Positions 1-6,128 of a DNA stretch of 15,488 bases are shown here, one piece after another. A model generated the notes under the pieces. It made no database searches and was not told where the DNA came from. It saw nothing but the letters and a program-made list of their open reading frames with translations. Position numbers and translations under genes: made by a program. Each line of letters opens with the position of its first letter. Position 1 is the stretch's first letter. Origin of the DNA: Egerieimonas sp900552095 (lineage in GTDB: Bacteria > Bacillota > Clostridia > Lachnospirales > Lachnospiraceae). The DNA lies in NCBI GenBank assembly GCA_902469965.1, contig CABREP010000054.1, positions 1-15,488 of the forward strand, written 5' to 3'.

Positions 1-1
1 A

Positions 2-490
2 CAGAATGAAAAAGCAGCCCGGGAACTGGGTGCAGACACACTGTGGCTGGGATACGTTTCCAGCAATATGCCTTCTCTGGATGCATTTTCTCATCGCCTG
101 GAACAGTATTTTGAAGAAGAACAGGTGGATCTGGTGATCACCCACTGGCGGGGTTCCATGCACCCGCGCCACATCAACACCCACGACGCTGTAACAGAAG
201 CTGTAAAGCGTCTGCGCCGCAGGGGAAGCTCTATCCGGCTTATGTACGGTGAAACCTTTGAAGATCTCTCCGGATTTCTCCCCCAGGCCTATTTTGTACT
301 GAACGAAGAAGAAATTGCCCAATGGTACCGGGCTCTGAATACATATACCGTATTCCGGGGCGGCGTCAACGACTTCCCCTATCAGCAGTACTACCCCACC
401 AACCTGAAAGTACGGCAGATCGAATCCGGAAGCAGCGGAAAAACTGTCTGCTATATGTATGCCAGCCTGATTGAAAACGAACTGTGGTAA
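2..490 (+). CDS. PIG-L/LmbE-family deacetylase, 3' part (5' end outside window)
   Basis: The reading frame is open from the first bases of the window to the TAA at 488-490, so only the C-terminal 162 residues are present. The methionine at 68 is internal. The stretch HPRHINTHDAV (about 50 residues in) matches the second metal-binding HPxH motif of the PIG-L/LmbE fold, zinc enzymes that remove acetyl groups from N-acetylglucosamine-type sugars. The N-terminal AHPDDE motif expected of the family would lie upstream and cannot be checked. The stop codon sits directly before the ribosome site of the PTS IIB gene, so it is the upstream member of the same operon. Its substrate is probably an N-acetylated sugar handled by this PTS/MurQ pathway, but this is inferred only from context. 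The family assignment is fairly sure; the activity is not. Confidence 0.75.
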   Translation, partial: QNEKAARELGADTLWLGYVSSNMPSLDAFSHRLEQYFEEEQVDLVITHWRGSMHPRHINTHDAVTEAVKRLRRRGSSIRLMYGETFEDLSGFLPQAYFVLNEEEIAQWYRALNTYTVFRGGVNDFPYQQYYPTNLKVRQIESGSSGKTVCYMYASLIENELW

Positions 491-504
491 AGGAGGAAAA
501 CATC

Positions 505-993
505 ATGGGAAAAACGTATGTAAGAGTAGACGACAGACTGATCCACGGGCAGACGATTGTGGCCTGGTGCCCCACCCTTAATATCAAACAGATCATCGCT
601 ATTGATGACGTGAGCGCGGCCAATCCCATGCTCAAGTCCATCCTGGCCATGAGTGTTCCCAAAATCTACGATACCCACATTGTCACAACGGAAGAAGCCC
701 TGGCACTCCTGAAAGAGCCCTGCAAAGAGAACCGCCTGGTCATCGTAAAGTTTCCGGGGCGCCTTATGGCGCTGAAAGAAGCGCTGACCGGATGCGAACA
801 CATTTTCCTCGGAAATATGGCCAAACGCCCCGATACCGTTCATCAGATGACCGGCGCTACCGGTATTTTCTATCTGAGCGAGCAGGATGTCTTAAACCTG
901 AACACATTAAAAGCGGAAGGATTTTCCATCTCCTTCCAGCAGCTCCCCACTGCTTCTGAAACAGACTGGGATGCTTTTGTAAAATCACTTTAA
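505..993 (+). CDS. PTS mannose/fructose/sorbose-family IIB component
   Basis: A cytoplasmic phosphotransfer protein of 162 residues, the usual size for a stand-alone mannose-family IIB. It takes phosphate from IIA and gives it to the incoming sugar. The N-terminal motif RVDDRLIHGQ contains the phosphorylated histidine at residue 14, diagnostic of this family. I chose the ATG at 505 rather than an in-frame GTG at 484, because AGGAGG lies at 491-496 with a spacing of 8, and because the family starts just before this motif. IIC follows 15 nt downstream and IID after that, so the complete membrane-linked set is here. The sugar specificity is not visible in IIB; the neighbouring murQ points to MurNAc or a MurNAc-containing sugar. 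Confidence 0.95.
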   Translation: MGKTYVRVDDRLIHGQTIVAWCPTLNIKQIIAIDDVSAANPMLKSILAMSVPKIYDTHIVTTEEALALLKEPCKENRLVIVKFPGRLMALKEALTGCEHIFLGNMAKRPDTVHQMTGATGIFYLSEQDVLNLNTLKAEGFSISFQQLPTASETDWDAFVKSL

Positions 994-1008
994 GAGGGAG
1001 GAAGGATT

Positions 1009-1794
1009 ATGAATCTTTTACAGATTATTCTTATCGCAGTCTTTATCTATCTCGGTTCCATCGGCTCTGTCGTTGGAAATACCATAGGCTGGTACACCCT
1101 GGGCCGTCCCCTGATCGCCTCTTTTGTTGTCGGCCTGATCCTGGGAGATCTCCCGGCTGCCATGACCGTGGGAATCGCCCTGCAGATCATGTATATGGGT
1201 AATGTTACGCCCGGAGGCGCTGTGGCCTGGGATCTCTCCTACGCCACCTACATCGGAACCGCTGGTGCTCTCGTCTTCGGAGCCGGCATGGAAACCACTC
1301 AGCTCATCGGTCTGGCAGTTGTCTTCGCCGGAATCGGCGGTCTGGTCGGTCAGCTTATGTGGAATGTATCCTATGCCCTGAATCTTCCCCTGAACCGGAT
1401 CGCCCAGAAATATGCCGCTGAGGGAGCCACAAAGAAAATGTATATTCCAAACGTAGTCCTGGGACAGCTGATCGGTTTCCTCTGCCGCGCGATCCCGGCC
1501 CTCATTGTTTTAACTTCCATGACGGCAGCCAGCCAGCAGGCTGATTTCGCCTCCCTGATCCCCGGCTGGGTCACCCAGGCACTCAGTATCTTCGGCGGCA
1601 TGATGGCAGCTCTGGGAATGGGCATTATCCTGTCCTTCCTGTGGAAGAAACAGTACCAGATCGTCATCTTTCTGGCCGGCTTTATTCTGATCACCTACTT
1701 TAAGCTGAGTATGATGGCCGTAGCCGTAATCGGCGTTATCGTGGCAGTTTTATACTTTTATGGATTTTCCGATAAGGAGGGAAGCAGCTCATGA
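1009..1794 (+). CDS. PTS mannose/fructose/sorbose-family IIC component
   Basis: A 261-residue polytopic membrane protein. It is the sugar-translocating IIC subunit of a mannose-family PTS and works as a complex with IID. The sequence is almost wholly hydrophobic, with Gly- and Ala-rich helices. It includes the family-typical stretch around residues 40-75 (LGDLPAAMTVGIALQIMYMG, then NVTPGGAVAWD), seen in ManY/SorA/AgaC-type proteins. The ribosome site GGGAGGAAGG lies just before the ATG. The gene ends in an ATGA overlap with IID (1791-1794), which implies translational coupling. It is full length with no sign of damage. The transported sugar cannot be read from the sequence. Confidence 0.93.
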   Translation: MNLLQIILIAVFIYLGSIGSVVGNTIGWYTLGRPLIASFVVGLILGDLPAAMTVGIALQIMYMGNVTPGGAVAWDLSYATYIGTAGALVFGAGMETTQLIGLAVVFAGIGGLVGQLMWNVSYALNLPLNRIAQKYAAEGATKKMYIPNVVLGQLIGFLCRAIPALIVLTSMTAASQQADFASLIPGWVTQALSIFGGMMAALGMGIILSFLWKKQYQIVIFLAGFILITYFKLSMMAVAVIGVIVAVLYFYGFSDKEGSSS

Positions 1795-2666
1795 GTGAAA
1801 CAAATAAAAAATTAAGTCCCAAAACTCTGAAAAAATCGTTCCGTACCTGGTTCTTCTTCAACGGCTGCTCACAGCAGGCAGAATCCATGCTGGGCATGGC
1901 TTTCGGTCATTCCATGGCTCCCGTCATTGATGAACTGTACGACACAAAAGAAGAAAAAGCCGAAGCATTAAAGCGCCACACCACCCTCTTTAACACAGAA
2001 GCACAGGTGGGTTCCATCTGCAACGGCATCGTCTGTGGTCTGGAGGAAGCCAAAGCCAACGGCCAGTGTACCTCCGAGGTGATCGACTCCGTCAAAGTGG
2101 CTCTCATCGGCCCCACCTCCGCCATCGGAGATTCCCTCTGGGTCGCCACGATCATTCCGATTCTTCTGACGATCTGCATGTCGATCTCCCAGGCAAATCA
2201 GGCCACCTCATGGCTGGGCGCTGTCCTGTACCTGATCATCTATCCGCTGGGAACGTATCTTTTAAGCTGGTGGCTCTTTAAAACCGGCTACCGCTCCGGC
2301 TTAAACGGCATGTCAGCTATGATGAGCAGCGGAAAACTGGATCAGCTGACCAATGCCATGACTGTTCTCGGTCTGATCGTGACAGGCGCGCTGACAGCTT
2401 CCTATGTAAGCTTTCCTCTTCCCATCCAGATCGTCAAGGACGTCTTTGATGCAGGAACCGGAGAGACCATCGAGAACGCAGTCCTTTTCAACGCGGAAAC
2501 TATGCTGGACGGCATTTTCCCCAAACTTCTCCCGCTTCTTCTGACCCTGGCCGTTTACTATCTGTACGCCAAGAAAAAATGGTCGCCGCTGAAGCTGATG
2601 GGCGTTATCCTCGTTCTTGCCCTGCTTATCACCGGGCTGGGATATCTGACCGGCGTGTACGTATAG
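1791..2666 (+). CDS. PTS mannose/fructose/sorbose-family IID component
   Basis: The 291-residue IID partner of IIC in a mannose-family PTS permease. The N-terminal part (about residues 10-110) is the typical amphipathic IID domain, with motifs FNGCSQQAESMLGMAFGHSM and, later, IGPTSAIGDSLWVATIIPI. Hydrophobic segments follow, and the C-terminus ends in two further membrane-like helices (about residues 250-291). The start codon overlaps the IIC stop as ATGA and is preceded by AAGGAGGG. After the stop there are only 34 nt, with no terminator, before the regulator gene, so transcription is expected to continue. Confidence 0.94.
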   Translation: MSETNKKLSPKTLKKSFRTWFFFNGCSQQAESMLGMAFGHSMAPVIDELYDTKEEKAEALKRHTTLFNTEAQVGSICNGIVCGLEEAKANGQCTSEVIDSVKVALIGPTSAIGDSLWVATIIPILLTICMSISQANQATSWLGAVLYLIIYPLGTYLLSWWLFKTGYRSGLNGMSAMMSSGKLDQLTNAMTVLGLIVTGALTASYVSFPLPIQIVKDVFDAGTGETIENAVLFNAETMLDGIFPKLLPLLLTLAVYYLYAKKKWSPLKLMGVILVLALLITGLGYLTGVYV

Positions 2667-2700
2667 ACAAAAATTTTTTCTGCCTGCAAAGGAGTTCTTC

Positions 2701-3543
2701 ATGAAAAATGTACTGGTAAGATTCCGGGAATACGAATCCCGGGCAAGCAGCGCTGAGCGCGGCATCGTCCGCTTCGTCCTGCGCTATCCGGAAAAGGTGC
2801 TGGAATACAATGCCCATCAGCTGGCTGAGGCGGCATTTTCCTCCCCCTCCACAGTGGTAAGGCTGTGCAAAAAAACAGGATTTTCCGGCTATCGGGAAAT
2901 GCAGCGTGCTCTGATTATGGATCTTTCCGCCAAGCAGGAAAAAGATTCCCAGATCCAGGAAGACATACAAAGGGAAGACAGCCTGGAACAGATCATTGCC
3001 AAAGTGACTTATAAAAATATGGATTCCCTGGAGACAACAGGAAAACTCCTGGAAGAAAGCACGATCAACCACTGTGTAGATCTCCTGGAACAGTGCAGGA
3101 GCATTGCCCTTTTCGGGCTCGGCTCCTCTCTCCTGGTCGCCCGGGACGCCTGCCAGAAATTTCTGCGGGTGGGAAAAACCTGCCTGGTCTCCGATGACTG
3201 GCATATGCAGCTTCTCTATGCCAAAAATCTGACCAGAGCCGACGCTGCCATCGCCATCAGCTATTCCGGCATGACAAAAGAAGTACTGGAATGTGCTGCC
3301 CAGGTAAAGCAGCGGGAAGTTCCGCTGATCGCCATCACCCGCTTTGCAGACTCCGGACTGGTACGTATGGCGGACTACAATCTCTATGTAGCCGCCTCCG
3401 AAGTTCTGGTCCGAAGCGGCGCCATGTCTTCCCGGATCTCCCAGCTCAATGTGATCGATATCCTCTATACTGCGTACATCAACCGGCATTTTGATGAATA
3501 TGTAAGACAGGCAAAAAACACTTATATCGAAAAAGATAAATAA
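2701..3543 (+). CDS. RpiR/MurR-family transcriptional regulator (HTH + SIS domain)
   Basis: A 280-residue regulator with the standard RpiR architecture. The N-terminal HTH_6 domain spans about residues 1-75, with the recognition region near ASSPSTVVRLCKKTGFSGY-type residues 45-64. A SIS sugar-phosphate isomerase-like domain spans about residues 120-250, with the GLGSS and ISYSG phosphosugar-binding loops. In E. coli the homologous MurR represses murQP and is released by MurNAc-6-phosphate. Here the gene lies directly between the PTS permease and murQ, which supports the same ligand class. AAGGAG precedes the ATG at 2701. The operator is probably near the operon start, outside the window; I found no clear operator in the 34-nt gap before this gene. 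Whether it represses or activates is unknown. Confidence 0.9.
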   Translation: MKNVLVRFREYESRASSAERGIVRFVLRYPEKVLEYNAHQLAEAAFSSPSTVVRLCKKTGFSGYREMQRALIMDLSAKQEKDSQIQEDIQREDSLEQIIAKVTYKNMDSLETTGKLLEESTINHCVDLLEQCRSIALFGLGSSLLVARDACQKFLRVGKTCLVSDDWHMQLLYAKNLTRADAAIAISYSGMTKEVLECAAQVKQREVPLIAITRFADSGLVRMADYNLYVAASEVLVRSGAMSSRISQLNVIDILYTAYINRHFDEYVRQAKNTYIEKDK

Positions 3544-3566
3544 CTTCAGGAGGGCAATATTCAAAG

Positions 3567-4493
3567 ATGAATGGTGAACACTTAGAAACTCTGAGTACTG
3601 AAACCCCAAATCCCCGGTCATCCGATATGGATCAGATGACCGCCCGGGAGCTTCTCCTTTTAATGAATCAGGAAGACCATAATGCGGTCCGTGCAGTCAG
3701 CGAAGCGATCCCCGCTATCGAGCAGGCCGTTCTTCTGGCGATCCAGGCGATCCGCCAGGGCGGGCGCCTGATCTATGTGGGTGCCGGAACCAGCGGCCGG
3801 CTCGGCGTTATGGATGCTGTAGAGTGCGGTCCCACTTTCTCCGCCACCGATGAGATCATCGCTATTATGGCCGGAGGCGAAAGCGCCTTCGTCCGTGCCA
3901 AAGAAGGCGCCGAAGATTCCGAATCTCTGGCCGCCTCTGACCTGGCCGACGCAGGGCTTACCTCCCGGGATGTAGTCCTTTCCATTGCAGCTTCCGGACG
4001 CACCCCTTACTGTATCGGCGCTCTGAAAGCCGCCCGGGAAGCCGGCGCCCGCTGTATCAGTCTTTCCTGCAACAAAAACGCCCGCATCTCCGGCTATGCT
4101 GATATCGCCATAGAAGTGGATGCCGGCCCCGAAGTCCTGACCGGATCCACCCGGTTAAAGGCCGGCACCTGCCAGAAGCTGATCCTGAACATGATTTCCA
4201 CCACGGTTATGGTGGGGATCGGAAAAGTTTTCGGAAATTATATGGTAGATATGAGAGCTACCAATGAAAAGCTGAAAAACCGGGCCGGCCGGATTCTCAA
4301 AGCCACGACAGGCTGCAGCGAGTCCGAAGCAGAAAAAGCTCTGGAAGCCTCCGGAGGATCCATTAAAACTGCCATTGTCATGGTGCTGACCGGTCTTTCC
4401 CGCCCAGAAGCCGAGGCTGAACTTTTAAAAGAGCAGGGCTTTGTAAGAAACTGCATCGCCGCCTGCAAAGGAGGAAAAAAATGTGTAAATTAA
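3567..4493 (+). CDS. murQ: N-acetylmuramic acid 6-phosphate etherase
   Basis: A 308-residue SIS-domain lyase. MurQ cleaves the D-lactyl ether of MurNAc-6-phosphate to give GlcNAc-6-phosphate and D-lactate, a key cytoplasmic step of peptidoglycan sugar salvage. Family signatures are complete: TETPNPRSSDMD at the N-terminus, GAGTSGRLGVMDAVE (residues 72-86) with the conserved acidic residue E86, the EGAEDS block at 113-118 carrying the second conserved glutamate, AASGRTPY, and TGSTRLKAGTCQK. The C-terminal region carries the small UBA-like helical part. AGGAGG at 3548-3553 is 13 nt from the ATG, a long spacing, but no better in-frame start exists. The 3' end overlaps the IIA gene by 13 nt. MurQ is distinguished from GckR-like or other SIS proteins by the whole motif set, so I am confident. 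Confidence 0.96.
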   Translation: MNGEHLETLSTETPNPRSSDMDQMTARELLLLMNQEDHNAVRAVSEAIPAIEQAVLLAIQAIRQGGRLIYVGAGTSGRLGVMDAVECGPTFSATDEIIAIMAGGESAFVRAKEGAEDSESLAASDLADAGLTSRDVVLSIAASGRTPYCIGALKAAREAGARCISLSCNKNARISGYADIAIEVDAGPEVLTGSTRLKAGTCQKLILNMISTTVMVGIGKVFGNYMVDMRATNEKLKNRAGRILKATTGCSESEAEKALEASGGSIKTAIVMVLTGLSRPEAEAELLKEQGFVRNCIAACKGGKKCVN

Positions 4494-4870
4494 TCATTGC
4501 CGGACACGGCAGTTACGGTACTTCTATCAGGCGCAGCCTGCATATGATCTTCGGAGAAACAGAAGGAATCTTTTTTATCGACTTCACCGAAGAGGATTCC
4601 GCCGATACTCTGCGCCAAAAGCTGGAAGAAGCCGTCAGCCAGTGCGGCTCAAACTCCATCCTCTTCTGCTGCGACATCGCAGGCGGCACACCTTTCAATG
4701 AATGTGTCCGCCTCTCCCTTCAGGAACCTTCCTGGGAGACGGTCGCCGGCTTAAACCTGGCCGCCTGCGCAGATCTGGCGCTTTCCTGCAGCGGCATCAC
4801 CGCTCTCGAAGCGGCACAGCAGGCGGAAGCTGTCACAAAAGAAAGCGTTCTTTGGGCACATCTTTCATGA
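4481..4870 (+). CDS. PTS mannose/fructose/sorbose-family IIA component
   Basis: A 129-residue stand-alone IIA protein that accepts phosphate from HPr. The N-terminus reads CKLIIAGHGSYGTSI, with the phosphorylated histidine at residue 9 in the usual AGHG position of ManX-type IIA domains. FCCDIAGGTPFNECVRLSL (about residues 66-84) is the conserved GGTPFN loop. The gene starts inside the end of murQ (13 nt overlap), and AAAGGAGG just before the ATG lies within murQ, so translation should be coupled. Its position after the regulator and murQ, away from IIBCD, is unusual, but it supplies the one PTS part otherwise missing. A double hairpin follows at once, so it is the last gene of the operon. 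Confidence 0.94.
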   Translation: MCKLIIAGHGSYGTSIRRSLHMIFGETEGIFFIDFTEEDSADTLRQKLEEAVSQCGSNSILFCCDIAGGTPFNECVRLSLQEPSWETVAGLNLAACADLALSCSGITALEAAQQAEAVTKESVLWAHLS

Positions 4871-4875
4871 TGTGC

Positions 4876-4932
4876 CCGGCCAAAGGCCGGAAAACAAAAA
4901 GTCCCGGAATCCTCTCCGGAAATTTGTTTTTA
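4876..4932 (+). terminator. Double-hairpin intrinsic terminator of the PTS-murQ operon
   Basis: Two hairpins follow the IIA stop. The first is a 6-bp CCGGCC/GGCCGG stem with an AAA loop (4876-4890). The second pairs CCGGA (4904-4908) with TCCGG (4915-4919), extends through a small internal loop to ACAAA/TTTGT, and ends in a T run (4927-4931). The second has the usual shape of a rho-independent terminator. Confidence 0.8.
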
Positions 4933-4950
4933 TAAATTTTTCAAATTCAC

Positions 4951-4979
4951 TTGACAATTAGAACAACTTCTGGTAAATT
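4951..4979 (+). promoter_or_regulatory. Sigma-A-type promoter of the first tRNA-Thr
   Basis: A perfect -35 TTGACA (4951-4956) is followed after 17 bp by TAAATT (4974-4979). The tRNA starts about 57 bp downstream, leaving room for a processed 5' leader. The last bases before the -10, CTTCTGG, recur before the second tRNA's -10. Confidence 0.75.
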
Positions 4980-5035
4980 ATCTACTTGTGACAGACAGAA
5001 TGTCTTCACAACATCCATTTGCTATTTCTGATCAT

Positions 5036-5108
5036 GCTGCCTTGGCTCAGCTGGTAGAGCGTCGCCTTGGTAAGGCGGAGGTCGGCAGTTCAAATCTGCT
5101 AGGCAGCT
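5036..5108 (+). tRNA. tRNA-Thr (anticodon GGT), copy 1
   Basis: The 73-nt sequence folds into a complete cloverleaf: acceptor GCTGCCT/AGGCAGC, D stem GCTC/GAGC, anticodon stem TCGCC/GGCGG (one T-G pair) and T arm GGCAG-TTCAAAT-CTGCT. The seven-base anticodon loop TTGGTAA has GGT in the middle, reading the threonine codons ACC and ACT. The discriminator is T, as expected in many bacterial Thr tRNAs. The 3' CCA is not encoded. Confidence 0.95.
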
Positions 5109-5111
5109 CTT

Positions 5112-5146
5112 AAAAGCGATTCGGTAAAATACCGGATCGCTTTTTT
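5112..5146 (+). terminator. Intrinsic terminator after tRNA-Thr copy 1
   Basis: AAAAGCGATTCGGTA pairs with TACCGGATCGCTTTT around an AAA loop (one T-G wobble), followed by a run of T to 5146. It begins four bases after the tRNA. Confidence 0.88.
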
Positions 5147-5192
5147 GTTGCCTTCTCTCTTCCTTTTCTTTACAAATTTTTTCAAAAAAAGC

Positions 5193-5221
5193 TTGACTTT
5201 CCTTTCTGCTTCTGGTAGAAT
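5193..5221 (+). promoter_or_regulatory. Sigma-A-type promoter of the second tRNA-Thr
   Basis: TTGACT (5193-5198) is followed after exactly 17 bp by TAGAAT (5216-5221). The spacer end CTTCTGG is shared with the promoter of copy 1, which suggests that promoter and tRNA were duplicated together. Confidence 0.75.
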
Positions 5222-5244
5222 TCTTAAATGTAGCGGAAAGCTAT

Positions 5245-5317
5245 GCTGCCTTGGCTCAGCTGGTAGAGCGTCGCCTTGGTAAGGCGGAGGTCGGCAGTTC
5301 AAATCTGCTAGGCAGCT
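5245..5317 (+). tRNA. tRNA-Thr (anticodon GGT), copy 2
   Basis: Base-for-base identical to the copy at 5036-5108, with the same cloverleaf and GGT anticodon and no encoded CCA. Identity extends two bases upstream and a few bases downstream of the tRNA (5243-5321 against 5034-5112) and then breaks down. Confidence 0.95.
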
Positions 5318-5322
5318 CTTAG

Positions 5323-5358
5323 AAAACGATCCAATGAATCTCGTTGGATCGTTTTTTT
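5323..5358 (+). terminator. Intrinsic terminator after tRNA-Thr copy 2
   Basis: AACGATCCAA (5325-5334) pairs with TTGGATCGTT (5344-5353) and runs into a seven-T tract (5352-5358). The stem sequence is unrelated to that of the first tRNA terminator. Confidence 0.88.
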
Positions 5359-5377
5359 GATAAAATATCACTCACAT

Positions 5378-5409
5378 AAAAATCAGGGGAGAGCAAAACT
5401 GCTCTCCTC
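5378..5409 (-). terminator. Intrinsic terminator of the cysE-to-lipoprotein operon
   Basis: Read on the minus strand, GGAGAGCA (complement of 5400-5407) pairs with TGCTCTCC (complement of 5388-5395) around a four-base loop, with a further G-T and G-C pair at the base. TGATTTTTATG follows as a modest T tract. It lies just after the stop of the C39-like lipoprotein gene and faces the terminator of the second tRNA. Confidence 0.7.
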
Positions 5410-5413
5410 TTTC

Positions 5414-6115
5414 CTACTCTTTCTCCACGATCACCACCGCCTGACTAAACTGATTCGCATACTGCGCTTCAATCCGTTCCCGGTCATAGGCCTGGCTCTT
5501 TCCGCCGCTGGGATCGTTAAAATAATAATTTTCCTCATCATACCCCACCAGCAACATACAGTGCTCCGGATAATTCCAGGTGATCGTCTTTCCGGTCTCT
5601 TCCTCGATCCAAACATCAGGGGAAATAGCCTCCTCCTGCTCCGGTCCCACCCAGAAGATCACAGGGATTCCCGCATCGATGTAGGTACTGATCAGTTCCG
5701 GGACAGGTACCTGGCGGAGCACTCTTGCCTCCTTTTTCTCCCCTTCCAGATAACGATTCAGTCCTTTTTCGATAGCCCCCGCATAGCAGCCATATCCCTG
5801 AAAGGTATAAGGATCTCCCAGAAACACCTGATCCGGATCAGGCCCCACGCGTCCCGTTTCCGTGTCTTCCGGCAGTTCCCCTCTCACCATGCAGCTGTCA
5901 ATAAAATCATCCACAGAAATGTCATATCCCAGCCCCTGAAGCGCCATCACCGCCGACACACATTCACAGCCCGTAGGGTATTTGATCCTCTGATCGATAA
6001 AGGGCACATCCAGGATCACTGCCTCCGTCCCTTCCGGCGTCTGGCCTTCCTTTCCGCATCCCCCCAACACGAGGGCTGCAAGAAACAGCAGCATACAAAA
6101 ACTTCCTTTTCTCAT
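5414..6115 (-). CDS. C39-like cysteine peptidase, predicted lipoprotein
   Basis: A 233-residue exported protein. Residues 1-19 form a lipoprotein signal peptide (MRKGSF, then a hydrophobic core) ending in the lipobox LGGC, with C20 as the lipidated residue. The mature part has the papain-like C39_2 layout: PTGC (C50 as the likely nucleophile) followed by ECVSAVMALQ, a histidine in HCMLLVGYD (H185) and an aspartate in NDPSGG (D201). These fit a Cys-His-Asp triad. The likely role is cleavage of a peptide or peptidoglycan-linked substrate at the outer membrane face, but no substrate can be named. ATG at 6115 is preceded by AGGAGG with 9-nt spacing. The gene sits 13 nt after the cation transporter and ends the operon. 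Confidence 0.82.
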   Translation of the reverse strand: MRKGSFCMLLFLAALVLGGCGKEGQTPEGTEAVILDVPFIDQRIKYPTGCECVSAVMALQGLGYDISVDDFIDSCMVRGELPEDTETGRVGPDPDQVFLGDPYTFQGYGCYAGAIEKGLNRYLEGEKKEARVLRQVPVPELISTYIDAGIPVIFWVGPEQEEAISPDVWIEEETGKTITWNYPEHCMLLVGYDEENYYFNDPSGGKSQAYDRERIEAQYANQFSQAVVIVEKE

Positions 6116-6128
6116 AAGCAGATTCCTC

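Noticed and set aside
2629..3621. A 330-codon open frame on the minus strand opposite the RpiR regulator
   Set aside because: It is fully antisense to a clear HTH-SIS gene, has no ribosome site and no family-like motifs. Its openness follows from codon bias of the real gene.
4940..5360. tRNA-associated integration site for a mobile element
   Set aside because: Two tRNA copies could mark an att duplication, but the 136 bp between them hold only a terminator and promoter, there is no integrase, and the repeat is the full tRNA rather than its 3' end.
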